This document shows positions 1 through 7,048 of a DNA stretch of 11,750 bases, one piece after another; within the stretch, counting starts at the first letter, position 1, and each line of letters begins with the position of its first letter. This stretch comes from JBFFXF01 sp041569895 (GTDB lineage: Bacteria > Planctomycetota > UBA8108 > JACQVS01). Under the pieces are notes generated by a model. That model saw nothing but the letters and a program-made list of their open reading frames with translations. It made no database searches and was not told where the DNA came from. Made by a program: the position numbers and the translations under genes. Location of the stretch: contig JBFFXF010000242.1 of assembly GCA_041569895.1 (NCBI GenBank), positions 1 through 11,750 on the forward strand. The letters are read 5' to 3'.

Positions 1-12
1 CGTGCAGCCTTC

Positions 13-84
13 GGGCTCGGGCACGGGCACGGGCTCGGGCACGGGTACGGGGACGGGTACGGGTACGGGTACGGGTACGGGAAG
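13..84. repeat. GGGNAC hexamer tandem array
   Basis: About eleven perfect-period units of 6 bp run from 13 to 78, followed by a degenerate unit to 84. The units are GGGCTC, GGGCAC, GGGTAC and GGGGAC; the right half is nearly pure GGGTAC. The array begins about 10 bp after the lysC stop codon and may continue left of the window. On the plus strand it is a string of G3 runs separated by 3-nt loops, an ideal G-quadruplex pattern. In the lysC mRNA it reads as (GTACCC)n, which is C-rich, G-poor and unlikely to fold. No intrinsic terminator is visible here, so the array may be the operon end. Plus-strand translation gives a Gly-Thr repeat with no sign of being a real protein. Confidence 0.9.
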
Positions 85-93
85 AGGGGGAGG

Positions 94-1335
94 TCACCCC
101 TCCTCGAAGAACTCCTCGTGCAGGACCTTGACGCCCTTTTCGAGGGCCGTGGCGGGGATGACGCACGAGATCATCAGGTTCGACGTGCTGATGAGCTCGA
201 TGTTGATGCCCGCGTCCGCGAGCGACCGGAAGACGGCGGCGGCGATGCCGGGTTCTCTGTGGACGCCCTCGCCGACCACGGAGACCGTCGCCACCGACTC
301 GTCGACCTCGATGTCCTCGCCGCCGACGTCGTGAACGACGCGGTCGAGTGTCGGACGGAGGCGGGCGAGCTCGTTCTTGGCGACCACGAAGGTGATGTCG
401 TTCGTGCCCTCGTGGCTCTGGGCCTGCACGATGAGGTGGATGTTGACCCCCACCTCGCCGATCGCCTCGAAGAGTCGCGCCGCGATTCCCGGACAGTCGG
501 GAACGCGGACGAACGACACCTTGGCGATGTTGTCGTCGTGCGTGATGCCGCGGATCGATGCCTTCTCCATGATTCCGAACTCCTCCCTCGCGACCTCCGG
601 GGTGCAGATCCACGTGCCCGGGATCTCGCGGTAGCTCGCACAGACCTGAAAGGGAACGTTGAAGCGCCTCGCGATCTCCACCGATCGCGAGTGCAGGACG
701 CGCGCGCCGAGGGTCGCCATCTCGAGCATCTCGTCGTAGCTGCACCAATCCATCTTGCGCGCCGACGGGACCAGCCTCGGGTCGGCGGTGTAGACACCAT
801 CGACGTCGGTGAGGATCTCGCAGCGGTTCGCGCCGACGCCGACGGCGAGGGCGATCGCGCTGGTGTCCGAGCCGCCGCGCCCGAGCGTGGTGATCTCGAG
901 CGACGGGCTGACTCCCTGGAAGCCGGCGACCACGGCGATGCGGCCCTGCTCGAGCTCCGCGACGACCTTCTTTCCCTCGACCTCGAGGATGCGGGCCCGG
1001 GTGTGCGCGTCATCGGTCTTCATGCCGGCCTGCGAGCCGGTCAGCGCGACCGCCGGGACGCCGGCCTCGGAGATCGCCATCGCGAGCAGGGAGCTCGAGA
1101 TGATCTCTCCGGCGTGGAGCAGCATGTCCATCTCGCGCGGCGACGGCGTCGTGCTGATCTGCGACGCCAGACCGACGAGCTCGTCGGTGGTCTTTCCCAT
1201 CGCCGAGACGACGACGGCCACGCGCCACCCGTCGCGGTGCTGCCGCACCACCCGCTCCGCGACGTTCCTGATCTGCTCGACGGTCGCCACCGAGCTGCCG
1301 CCGTATTTCTGGACGAGCGTGCCTCGATTCGCCAT
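94..1335 (-). CDS. lysC: Aspartokinase (beta-type, with C-terminal ACT domains)
   Basis: ATP-dependent phosphorylation of L-aspartate, the cytosolic entry step to Thr, Met and Lys. The 413-residue protein has the kinase signature QKYGGSS (residues 9-15), the substrate-loop motif REMDMLLHAGE (68-77) and GRGGSDTSA (152-160), then TDVDGVYTADPR (176-187). Two ACT domains fill about 265-413; NIHLIVQ and NIELISTS mark the effector strands. Length matches monofunctional, feedback-regulated enzymes of the Bacillus AKII/Corynebacterium LysC type. Start choice is uncertain: ATG at 1335 gives the usual short N-terminus, while GTG at 1350 overlaps the thrB stop as GTGA and adds five residues; neither has a clear Shine-Dalgarno sequence, suggesting coupling to thrB translation. 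It is the last gene of the threonine operon. No homoserine dehydrogenase domain is fused to it. Feedback by Thr or Lys is likely, but which one cannot be read from the sequence. Confidence 0.96.
   Translation of the reverse strand: MANRGTLVQKYGGSSVATVEQIRNVAERVVRQHRDGWRVAVVVSAMGKTTDELVGLASQISTTPSPREMDMLLHAGEIISSSLLAMAISEAGVPAVALTGSQAGMKTDDAHTRARILEVEGKKVVAELEQGRIAVVAGFQGVSPSLEITTLGRGGSDTSAIALAVGVGANRCEILTDVDGVYTADPRLVPSARKMDWCSYDEMLEMATLGARVLHSRSVEIARRFNVPFQVCASYREIPGTWICTPEVAREEFGIMEKASIRGITHDDNIAKVSFVRVPDCPGIAARLFEAIGEVGVNIHLIVQAQSHEGTNDITFVVAKNELARLRPTLDRVVHDVGGEDIEVDESVATVSVVGEGVHREPGIAAAVFRSLADAGINIELISTSNLMISCVIPATALEKGVKVLHEEFFEEG
568..587 (-). promoter_or_regulatory. Internal ribosome binding site and start inside lysC (beta subunit)
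   Basis: On the coding strand GGGAGGAG is followed by 9 nt and then the in-frame ATG at 570 (Met256), starting MEKASIRG. Translation from here would give a 158-residue protein holding only the two ACT domains. Known alpha2-beta2 aspartokinases (B. subtilis AKII, C. glutamicum) make their beta subunit from an in-frame start at the equivalent place. The position match and SD quality are seen; use in this organism is inferred. The SD also encodes Arg-Glu-Glu, so it could be fortuitous. Confidence 0.55.
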
Positions 1336-1346
1336 GATTCGGTCAT

Positions 1347-2261
1347 TCACTCACAGGCCAGACCGAGGTAGTCCGGCGCGACGACGCTGTACTGCGCCGG
1401 GATGCCCTGGTCCTTGAACGTCTTGACGCCGAGCTCGCCGAGACGCGCGCCGTCGTCCCTGGTGAACGCGGCGATCGCCGGTCCGGCGCCGCTGATGAAC
1501 GCGCCGAGACAGCCACGGTCGCGGTTCAGTGTCCTCAACACATCCCACATCGGCGGCAGCAGGTGAGCCCGCCTCTTCTGGTGGATCGCATCCTCGACTC
1601 CGTGGATCAGCAGCGCCTTGCGATTCAGGAAGAGGCCGGTGAGCAGCAGGCCGAGGCGCTGCAGGTTGAACACCGCCTCGGCCCTCGGGATGGTCAGCGG
1701 CAGCACCTCGCGCGCCTTCTGCGTCGACAGCTCGCGGTCGGGAAAGACGACGACGATGTGCACGCCGTAGGGGATCCGCAGGCTGTTGGTGACGACCTCG
1801 TCCTCGATGGTCGCGCTCACGGTCAGTCCGCCGAGGACCGCGGCCGTGACGTTGTCGGGGTGCCCCTCCGCCCGTGTCGCGGCGTCGATGACTCGCTGGC
1901 GCTCCGGCGGCGTGCCGTTGCGGATCCACTCGCCGATGGCGATGCCCGCGACGATCGCCGCCGCGCTCGAGCCGAACCCGCGCGTCAGCGGGATGTCGTT
2001 CTCGATCCTGAGCCTGAGTCCCATCGGCATCGCGTCGCCGGCGTGCTCCGCGACGTACCGGTAGACGAGGTTGGTCCGGTCGCTCGGGATGCCCGTGCGG
2101 TAGTTCCCCGCCACCTCGATCTTCAGGCCGCTGCCGCCGGGCTGCGCCTCGACGTGGAGGTACATCTGGAGCGCGAGGCCGACGGTGTCGAACCCCGATC
2201 CGAGGTTCGCCGTTGAGCCGGGCACCCTGACCTTCATGGTGTATCGCGCCGAGGCGGTCAT
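1347..2261 (-). CDS. thrB: Homoserine kinase (GHMP family)
   Basis: Phosphorylates L-homoserine to O-phosphohomoserine using ATP, the substrate for ThrC. The 304-residue protein shows the GHMP order: N-terminal strand PGSTANLGSGFDTVGLAL (14-31), glycine/serine-rich ATP loop PLTRGFGSSAAA (91-102), EGHPDNVTAAVLGG (132-145) and the C-terminal GAFISGAGPAIAAF (253-266). Length is typical. The frame stays open upstream to about 2375, but ATG at 2261 overlaps the thrC stop as ATGA, has purine-rich GAGGAG and GGGAG sequences just upstream, and places the first conserved strand at the usual distance. An ATG at 2237 is a weaker alternative. Third gene of the hom-thrC-thrB-lysC operon, probably translationally coupled to thrC. 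Confidence 0.95.
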   Translation of the reverse strand: MTASARYTMKVRVPGSTANLGSGFDTVGLALQMYLHVEAQPGGSGLKIEVAGNYRTGIPSDRTNLVYRYVAEHAGDAMPMGLRLRIENDIPLTRGFGSSAAAIVAGIAIGEWIRNGTPPERQRVIDAATRAEGHPDNVTAAVLGGLTVSATIEDEVVTNSLRIPYGVHIVVVFPDRELSTQKAREVLPLTIPRAEAVFNLQRLGLLLTGLFLNRKALLIHGVEDAIHQKRRAHLLPPMWDVLRTLNRDRGCLGAFISGAGPAIAAFTRDDGARLGELGVKTFKDQGIPAQYSVVAPDYLGLACE

Positions 2262-3334
2262 CGCTCCCGGATCTCCTCGAGGACCGCGTCGAGGTCCGCG
2301 TCGAGCGCCCTGGGCTGGCCGGCGAGCGCGATGGCGCGCTCCGGGTCCTTGAGCCCGTGCCCGGTCAGAGTGCACACGACGCGGACTCCATCCGGCACGC
2401 GACCCGCACGGGCGAGCGACAGCAGCCCGGCCAGCGAGGCCGCCGACGCGGGCTCGCAGAAGACCCCCTCCCGGCCCGCGAGCAGACGGTACGCGTCGAG
2501 GATCTGCTCGTCCGTCACCTTCTCGATGACGCCGCCGGACTCGTCACGGGCCGACTCGGCGCGCTCCCAGCTCGCGGGATTGCCGATGCGGATCGCCGTG
2601 GCGATGGTCTCCGGGTGCTCGATCGGGTGCCCATCGACGATCGGAGCCGCGCCGGCCGCCTGGAACCCCATCATCTTCGGAAGCGTCGCGCTGCGGCCGG
2701 TCTCGCGGTAGACGCGATAGCCCGCCCAGTACGCGGTGATGTTGCCGGCGTTGCCGACCGGGATGAAGTGATAGTCCGGCGCGTCGCCGAGCGCGTCGAC
2801 GATCTCCCACGCGCCCGTCTTCTGACCCTCGATGCGGTACGGGTTGATCGAGTTGACCAGCGTCGTGTCCGCCTTCTCGGCGGCGCGCACGACGATCTTC
2901 AGCGCGGCGTCGAAGTTGCCGCGAATGGCGAGCACGCGGGCGCCGTGCACCACCGCCTGGGCCAGCTTCCCCATGGCGATGTTGCCCTCCGGGATGACCA
3001 CGAAGCACGGGATCCCGGCGCGCGCCGCGTAGGCCGCCGCGGCGGCTGAGGTGTTCCCGGTCGACGCGCAGATGACCCCGCTGGTGCCCTCCTCGACCGC
3101 CTTCGAGATCGCCATCGTCATGCCGCGATCCTTGAACGACCCGGTCGGGTTGGCGCCATCGTACTTGAGGTGCAGCTCGATGCGCACGCCGCACTCGTCG
3201 TGAATCATGCGCTCGAGATTCGAGGCGCGCACCAGGGGCGTATCGCCCTCGAGCAGGCTGATCACCGGCGTCTTCTCGGTGACCGGGAGGAGCTCCCGGT
3301 ACTTCTCGATGAGCGCCACTCGCCTCGTCGCCAT
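2258..3334 (-). CDS. thrC: Threonine synthase
   Basis: PLP-dependent conversion of O-phosphohomoserine to L-threonine and phosphate. The 358-residue protein has the PLP-lysine motif NPTGSFKDRG (62-71, Lys68), the ASTGNTS loop (90-96), SINPYRIEGQKTGAWE (162-177), the phosphate-binding VGNAGN (193-198) and the late CEPASAASLAGL motif. Length fits the short, Thermus/Bacillus-like class rather than the long E. coli/yeast class. ATG at 3334 lies 4 nt after the hom stop; GAGGA inside the last hom codons sits 8 nt upstream of this ATG and serves as its ribosome binding site. It forms one transcription unit with hom and thrB. Confidence 0.96.
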   Translation of the reverse strand: MATRRVALIEKYRELLPVTEKTPVISLLEGDTPLVRASNLERMIHDECGVRIELHLKYDGANPTGSFKDRGMTMAISKAVEEGTSGVICASTGNTSAAAAAYAARAGIPCFVVIPEGNIAMGKLAQAVVHGARVLAIRGNFDAALKIVVRAAEKADTTLVNSINPYRIEGQKTGAWEIVDALGDAPDYHFIPVGNAGNITAYWAGYRVYRETGRSATLPKMMGFQAAGAAPIVDGHPIEHPETIATAIRIGNPASWERAESARDESGGVIEKVTDEQILDAYRLLAGREGVFCEPASAASLAGLLSLARAGRVPDGVRVVCTLTGHGLKDPERAIALAGQPRALDADLDAVLEEIRER

Positions 3335-3338
3335 TAGG

Positions 3339-4634
3339 TCAGTCCTCGATGCGAATCCTCGTGATCGGCTCCTGCACGAGGTTCGCCCGCTCCAGGTCCT
3401 GGAGGGTCTCGGTGATCACGCTGTCCGCGCACAGGTGCGTCACCATGACGATCGGCACCGGCCGCCCGATCTGGGCGTCCGGCTGCTGGATCGACGCGAT
3501 GCTGATCCCGCGCATGCCGAAGAAGGACGTGATGCGCCCGAGCACTCCCGGCTGGTCGAGCACGCGGATGCGGATGTACTGACGCAGGTTGACGTCGCCG
3601 ATCGGCACCACCTGCGGCGGCTCGAGGCCGTGCGGGTTGCCGCTCTCCTTCTCGCCGCGCGCGGCGCGCAGGATGTCGGCGACGATGCTCGACGCCGTCG
3701 GAAGCGATCCGGCGCCCTTGCCAATGACGAACATCGGTCCGACCGCGTCGCCCTTCAGCGAGACCGCGTTGAACTCGTTCTCGACCCGAGCGAGGACGCT
3801 GTCGGCGGGAACCAACGTCGGGTGTACGCGCATCTCCCACGGGCCCTCCTCACGCCGCTTGAGGATCGCCAGCAGCTTGATCGAATACTTGAAGAGGCGC
3901 GCAAACTTGAAGTCCTCCGCCGTGATGGTCTCGATCCCCTCGCACGAGACCCGGTCGATGGGCACGTGGGACTTGGTGACGATGCCGGCGAGCAGCGCCA
4001 GCTTGTGCGCCGCGTCGCCGCCGGAGACGTCGAGCGTCGGGTCGGCCTCCGCGAAGCCCTTCTTCTGGGCCAGCGCCAGGGCCTCGGAGTAGTCGAGTCC
4101 CTCCTTCTCCATCTGCGTCAGGATGAAGTTGCAGGTGCCGTTGAGGATCGCGGCGAGAGAGTCCACTCGGTTGGCGATGAGTCCGTTCTGCAGCGTCTCG
4201 ATGATGGGGATCGCGGCGGCGACGCTGGCCTCGTAGTAGATCCTGCGGCCGTGCTCGAGCGCATGGCGGAAGATCTCGGCGCCGTGTACGGCGAGAACGG
4301 CCTTGTTGGCTGTCACGACGTCCTTGCCGCGGTCGATGGCGCCGAGGATCCAGCGCCGCGGATCGTCGACGCCCCCCGCGACCTCGACGAGCAGATCGAT
4401 CGATGGGTCGGAGACGATTTCGCCAGGATCCTCGGTGAGCAGGTCGCTGATCTCGCCGAAGCCGCCGACGTAGGGCCGCGGCCGGCTCCGGTCACGGACG
4501 GCGATGCGGGCGACCTCCACCGAGCGCCCGAGGCGGCGCACCAGGTCCCCCTCGCGCAGACGCAGGAGCTCGAGCACGCCGCTGCCGACGGTGCCGAGCC
4601 CGATCATGCCGATTCTGTAGGGTCGCTCGCTCAT
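3339..4634 (-). CDS. hom: Homoserine dehydrogenase with C-terminal ACT domain
   Basis: NAD(P)H-dependent reduction of aspartate semialdehyde to homoserine, the first step committed away from lysine. The 431-residue protein begins with the Rossmann loop GLGTVGSG (12-19), followed by TANKAVLA (108-115, Lys111), NGTCNFIL (165-172) and AEADPTLDVSGGDAAHK (195-211, catalytic Lys211). An ACT domain occupies about 353-431 (IRVLDQPGVLGRITSFF), the usual site of threonine feedback in ~430-residue Hom enzymes. ATG at 4634 leaves the Rossmann fold at the normal distance; the ribosome site is weak (GGGAAA directly before ATG). First gene of the operon, preceded by a 12-bp GC hairpin and a likely promoter about 120 nt upstream. 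Confidence 0.96.
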   Translation of the reverse strand: MSERPYRIGMIGLGTVGSGVLELLRLREGDLVRRLGRSVEVARIAVRDRSRPRPYVGGFGEISDLLTEDPGEIVSDPSIDLLVEVAGGVDDPRRWILGAIDRGKDVVTANKAVLAVHGAEIFRHALEHGRRIYYEASVAAAIPIIETLQNGLIANRVDSLAAILNGTCNFILTQMEKEGLDYSEALALAQKKGFAEADPTLDVSGGDAAHKLALLAGIVTKSHVPIDRVSCEGIETITAEDFKFARLFKYSIKLLAILKRREEGPWEMRVHPTLVPADSVLARVENEFNAVSLKGDAVGPMFVIGKGAGSLPTASSIVADILRAARGEKESGNPHGLEPPQVVPIGDVNLRQYIRIRVLDQPGVLGRITSFFGMRGISIASIQQPDAQIGRPVPIVMVTHLCADSVITETLQDLERANLVQEPITRIRIED

Positions 4635-4645
4635 TTTCCCGCAAC

Positions 4646-4696
4646 CGGGGCGCCGGGAGAGCCTGCATCGGTGGCGCCGAGGCGCCCGGCGCCCCG
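4646..4696 (-). promoter_or_regulatory. Strong GC hairpin in the hom leader
   Basis: A perfect 12-bp inverted repeat (arms 4646-4657 and 4685-4696, 27-nt loop) lies in the hom 5' leader, its near edge 11 nt before the ATG. GGCGCC occurs three times in the segment, so a smaller hairpin using the loop copy (GGCGC-CTCG-GCGCC) competes with the long stem. There is no U-tract, so it is not an intrinsic terminator, and I see no leader peptide rich in Thr or Ile codons. It may be a regulatory or mRNA-stability structure; function unknown. Confidence 0.5.
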
Positions 4697-4757
4697 CTCC
4701 CGCGGACCTCGTTCAAAGACGGAGAATCGAAGGGTATTTCGGCTCGAAAAGGCGGCG

Positions 4758-4766
4758 ATTGTAGCA
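4758..4766 (-). promoter_or_regulatory. Candidate extended -10 promoter for the thr operon
   Basis: On the minus strand TGCTACAAT matches an extended -10 (TGN plus TACAAT, 5 of 6 to TATAAT). A TTGTCC hexamer lies 20 nt further upstream, too far for a good -35, but extended -10 promoters tolerate this. It would give a leader of roughly 117 nt before hom and sits just downstream of a likely terminator, the right layout for an operon promoter. Based on motif and position only. Confidence 0.4.
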
Positions 4767-4825
4767 CGAATCCGGGATCGGACGGACAAAAAGCGCCACC
4801 GGGGGCGGGGGCGAGCCGCGGCAGG

Positions 4826-4866
4826 AAAAGCGGCCCGGCATCCCGGAACCTGGCCTCCGGGCCGCT
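4826..4866 (-). terminator. Probable intrinsic terminator downstream of the HAD gene
   Basis: A perfect 10-bp GC-rich inverted repeat (AGCGGCCCGG at 4829-4838 with CCGGGCCGCT at 4857-4866, 18-nt loop) is followed on the minus strand by TTTT. It lies between the HAD stop (5104) and the hom promoter, so it would insulate the threonine operon. The U-tract is short and the hairpin is about 240 nt from the stop codon, so strength is uncertain. Confidence 0.45.
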
Positions 4867-4935
4867 CCCGGACACTCGTTAAGCGTCACCATGAAAACAA
4901 CTTCTGTTCGTCCTCCCGGTCGCTTTCTTTTTTGT

Positions 4936-4964
4936 TTGCACGGCCCTGGAGAGCACGTGATAAT
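4936..4964 (+). promoter_or_regulatory. Candidate sigma-70 promoter on the plus strand
   Basis: TTGCAC (4936-4941) is separated by exactly 17 nt from GATAAT (4959-4964), with a T-rich stretch upstream of the -35. The -10 matches 5 of 6, the -35 only its TTG half. No plus-strand protein gene follows; it points at the inverted repeat starting at 4973, supporting a small RNA. The segment is visibly less GC-rich than its surroundings. Confidence 0.35.
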
Positions 4965-4970
4965 GTCCGC

Positions 4971-5048
4971 ACGGGCCGGCTTAAATCTCACCCAACTCCA
5001 ACCCTACCCTTTCGACCCAAACAACCTTAGCCGGCCCTTCTTTTTCCT
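4971..5048 (+). ncRNA. Candidate small RNA with C-rich loop and terminator-like end
   Basis: Starting about 7 nt after the candidate -10, GGGCCGGCT (4973-4981) pairs with AGCCGGCCC (5029-5037); two further A-T pairs form if one U bulges. The T-tract TTCTTTTTCCTT follows at 5038-5049, as in a Rho-independent end. The 42-nt loop (4985-5026) contains 21 C, 13 A, 7 T and a single G, so it should be single-stranded and able to pair with G-rich targets such as Shine-Dalgarno sequences. Promoter, stem and T-tract are seen; the RNA itself is inferred. The alternative is the 3' region of the minus-strand HAD transcript with a fortuitous repeat. Confidence 0.33.
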
Positions 5049-5103
5049 TCGATTCCACGCCCCGCCCGCAGCGCGCCCTCGTCCGGCCAGGTCCGGCAAC
5101 CCG

Positions 5104-5820
5104 TCACGACCCGAGCACGTACGGGAGCACTCCCGCGATCGAATCGACCGAATCGAATGACTCGCCGTCGTTCGGCGATCCGGTCAGCGGGCCGCCGGTG
5201 ACCCAGAGGGCGCGCATGCCGAGCGCGCGCGCCGGCCGGATGTCCCACTCGAGCGAGTCGCCGATGTGGAGCACCTCACCCGCCCGCGCCCCGGCGCGAT
5301 CGAGAGCCTCGCGGAAGATCCTCGGGTGCGGCTTCTCGACGCCGACGCGGTAGGAGACCACGCGGAGCTCGAAGTAGTCGAGGATGCCGACGCTCGCCAG
5401 GGTCTCCTCGAAGCGTCCGTCCCAGTTCGACAGCACGCCGAGCCGGTACCCGCGACGGGCGAGTTCCTCGAAAGTCTCGACGGCGCCATCCGCCAGGCGC
5501 CACGCGTCGGAGCGCGAGAAGCGCTCGTAGAGATCATCGAAGGCCTCGCGCGCGGCCGTGTCCGGGACGAGGCCGGCGAAGCTGTCGAGGACGATCCGCA
5601 GCCAGTCCTCGCGCAGCAGGGCGTCGTCGCAGACATGGCCGCTGGCGGCGCGGCGCGTCAGGCTCCGTTTCCAGGCGCGCGAGAAGTTCGCGTTGACGCG
5701 ATCGGCGTCGACCTCGTGACCGAGACGCGCCACGGCATCGGCGTAGATCGCCCCCACCGAGGGGTTCGCCCGGAGGATCGTTCCGCCGACATCAAAGTAG
5801 ATGGTTCTGATCGAGTCCAT
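5104..5820 (-). CDS. HAD-family hydrolase (subfamily IA, REG-2/HDHD3-like)
   Basis: Predicted cytosolic phosphatase of 238 residues; substrate unknown. HAD motif I is YFDVGGT (nucleophile Asp10); the usual second Asp is replaced by Gly12, as in the DxGGT-type members I recall. Motif II is VLSNWDGR (Ser131), motif III VGVEKPHPRIF (Lys163) and motif IV HIGDSLEWD (Asp188, Asp193). The helical cap lies between residues 15 and 115. The SNWD motif is characteristic of REG-2/HDHD3-like proteins. ATG at 5820 sits directly before the first strand, but no Shine-Dalgarno sequence precedes it. It is divergent from the cysteine desulfurase across 103 bp (5821-5923), in which I see no convincing promoter. 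Confidence 0.85.
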   Translation of the reverse strand: MDSIRTIYFDVGGTILRANPSVGAIYADAVARLGHEVDADRVNANFSRAWKRSLTRRAASGHVCDDALLREDWLRIVLDSFAGLVPDTAAREAFDDLYERFSRSDAWRLADGAVETFEELARRGYRLGVLSNWDGRFEETLASVGILDYFELRVVSYRVGVEKPHPRIFREALDRAGARAGEVLHIGDSLEWDIRPARALGMRALWVTGGPLTGSPNDGESFDSVDSIAGVLPYVLGS

Positions 5821-5923
5821 GTCTGGTGACCGTGGCGGAGTTAGGTTACCCTATCGAGTCCGATTTGACGCCCGTCTTCTCCGGGAAACCGCTTCGCTGA
5901 CCGCGATCGAGCGAGGAAAGGTC

Positions 5924-7048
5924 GTGGAGCCGATCTATCTCGACCACAACGCGACGACACCGGTGGCCCCGCCGGTCGCCGACGCGATGAGCGCCGCGCT
6001 CCGCGACCTCCACGGCAATCCGTCGAGCGCCCACGAGATCGGCCGGCGCGCCCGCGCCGCCGTCGACGCGGCACGGCAGCGCGTCGCGGAGATGGCCGGC
6101 GCGCGTCCGGAGGACGTCATCTTCACAGGCGGCGGCAGCGAGGCCAACAACCTGGCGATCAAGGGCACCGCGTTTCTGCGCGGCGCGGGTCGCATCGTCA
6201 CCCAGGTGACGGAGCACCCCTCGGTGCTCGAACCGCTGCGCTTTCTCGAGGAGCGCGGCTTCGAGGTGACGCGTCTGCGCGTCGACTCCACGGGACTGGT
6301 GGACCCGGACGACGTCCGCAGGGCCATCGGCTCGAGCACCATCCTCGTGTCGATCCATCACGCGAACAACGAGACTGGAACGATCCAGCCGATCGCCGAG
6401 ATCGCGCGCATCGCCCGTGAGCGTGACGTCCCGGTGCACGTGGACGCGGCGCAGACGGTCGGCAAGGTGCCCGTCAGCATCCGCGGCCTGGGCGTGCAGC
6501 TTCTCACAGTGGCCGGGCACAAGCTCTACGGCCCCAAGGGCGTCGGCGCGCTCATCCTCGCGTCCGATGAGGCACCGCCGCTGGTGCCGCTCGTGCACGG
6601 CGCCTCGCACGAACGCGGCCTGCGCGCCGGCACGGAGGCGGTCCATCAGATGGTCGGCCTCGGCGAGGCGTGCCGGTACGTCGCGGCGGACGCGAGCGAC
6701 TCGATGCGGCGGATCCGTGACCTGCTCCACGACCTGCTCGCCTCCGGCGTCGACGGGCTCGCGCTGCACGGCCACCGCGAGCGCCGGCTTCCGAACACGC
6801 TCAACGTCGGATTCCCGGGCGTCGCTGGCGCGGACCTCCTCGCCGCGGCGCCGGCGGTGGCGGCGTCGACGGGCTCGGCGTGTCACGCGGGCGAGGTCCG
6901 ACTCTCGCCGGTGCTCGCGGCGATGGCGGTCCCGACGGAGAGCGGACGGGGCGCCGTCCGGCTCTCGGTCGGACGCGGGACCACCGCCGACGAGGTGCGG
7001 CGCGCCGCGGCGCTCCTCATCGACGCGTACAGGGCGGTCGGCCCGTGA
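5924..7048 (+). CDS. Cysteine desulfurase / selenocysteine lyase-like (class V aminotransferase fold)
   Basis: PLP enzyme that removes sulfur from cysteine to give alanine and an enzyme persulfide for Fe-S clusters or thio-modified tRNA. The 374-residue protein starts EPIYLDHNATTPV and carries His97 (TEHPS), HVDAAQT (Asp174, Gln177), the PLP lysine in VAGHKLYGPKG (Lys200), RAGTEAVHQMVGLGEA and the catalytic Cys320 in STGSACHAG. All catalytic residues are present. The GSACH loop plus downstream SPVLAAM and LRLSVGRGTT-like text (here VRLSVGRGTT) resembles vertebrate selenocysteine lyase as well as NifS, so a selenium role is possible. The C-terminal IscU-docking tail of IscS is absent. GTG at 5924, with GAGG 7 nt upstream, is preferred over the longer ORF from 5801, which would overlap the HAD gene. 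First of two coupled genes. Confidence 0.9.
   Translation: MEPIYLDHNATTPVAPPVADAMSAALRDLHGNPSSAHEIGRRARAAVDAARQRVAEMAGARPEDVIFTGGGSEANNLAIKGTAFLRGAGRIVTQVTEHPSVLEPLRFLEERGFEVTRLRVDSTGLVDPDDVRRAIGSSTILVSIHHANNETGTIQPIAEIARIARERDVPVHVDAAQTVGKVPVSIRGLGVQLLTVAGHKLYGPKGVGALILASDEAPPLVPLVHGASHERGLRAGTEAVHQMVGLGEACRYVAADASDSMRRIRDLLHDLLASGVDGLALHGHRERRLPNTLNVGFPGVAGADLLAAAPAVAASTGSACHAGEVRLSPVLAAMAVPTESGRGAVRLSVGRGTTADEVRRAAALLIDAYRAVGP

Noticed and set aside
2..334. Plus-strand ORF with a Gly-Thr repeat N-terminus
   Set aside because: It is a reading of the hexamer array followed by antisense lysC; the period explains the repeat.
118..1371. Long plus-strand ORF opposite lysC (and similar ones opposite hom, thrB and SEC-C)
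   Set aside because: Antisense shadows produced by high third-position GC; compositions rich in Arg/Asp with no recognisable domain.
4713..4991. Minus-strand small ORF as a threonine leader peptide
   Set aside because: No run of Thr or Ile codons and no attenuator pair of hairpins with a U-tract before hom.
4891..5160. Plus-strand 89-residue ORF starting MKTTSVRPPG
   Set aside because: No Shine-Dalgarno sequence, runs antisense into the HAD gene, and the composition does not resemble a coding region.
5821..5923. Divergent promoters between HAD and desulfurase genes
   Set aside because: TTGACG and TACCCTAT-like words occur but no pair has acceptable spacing.
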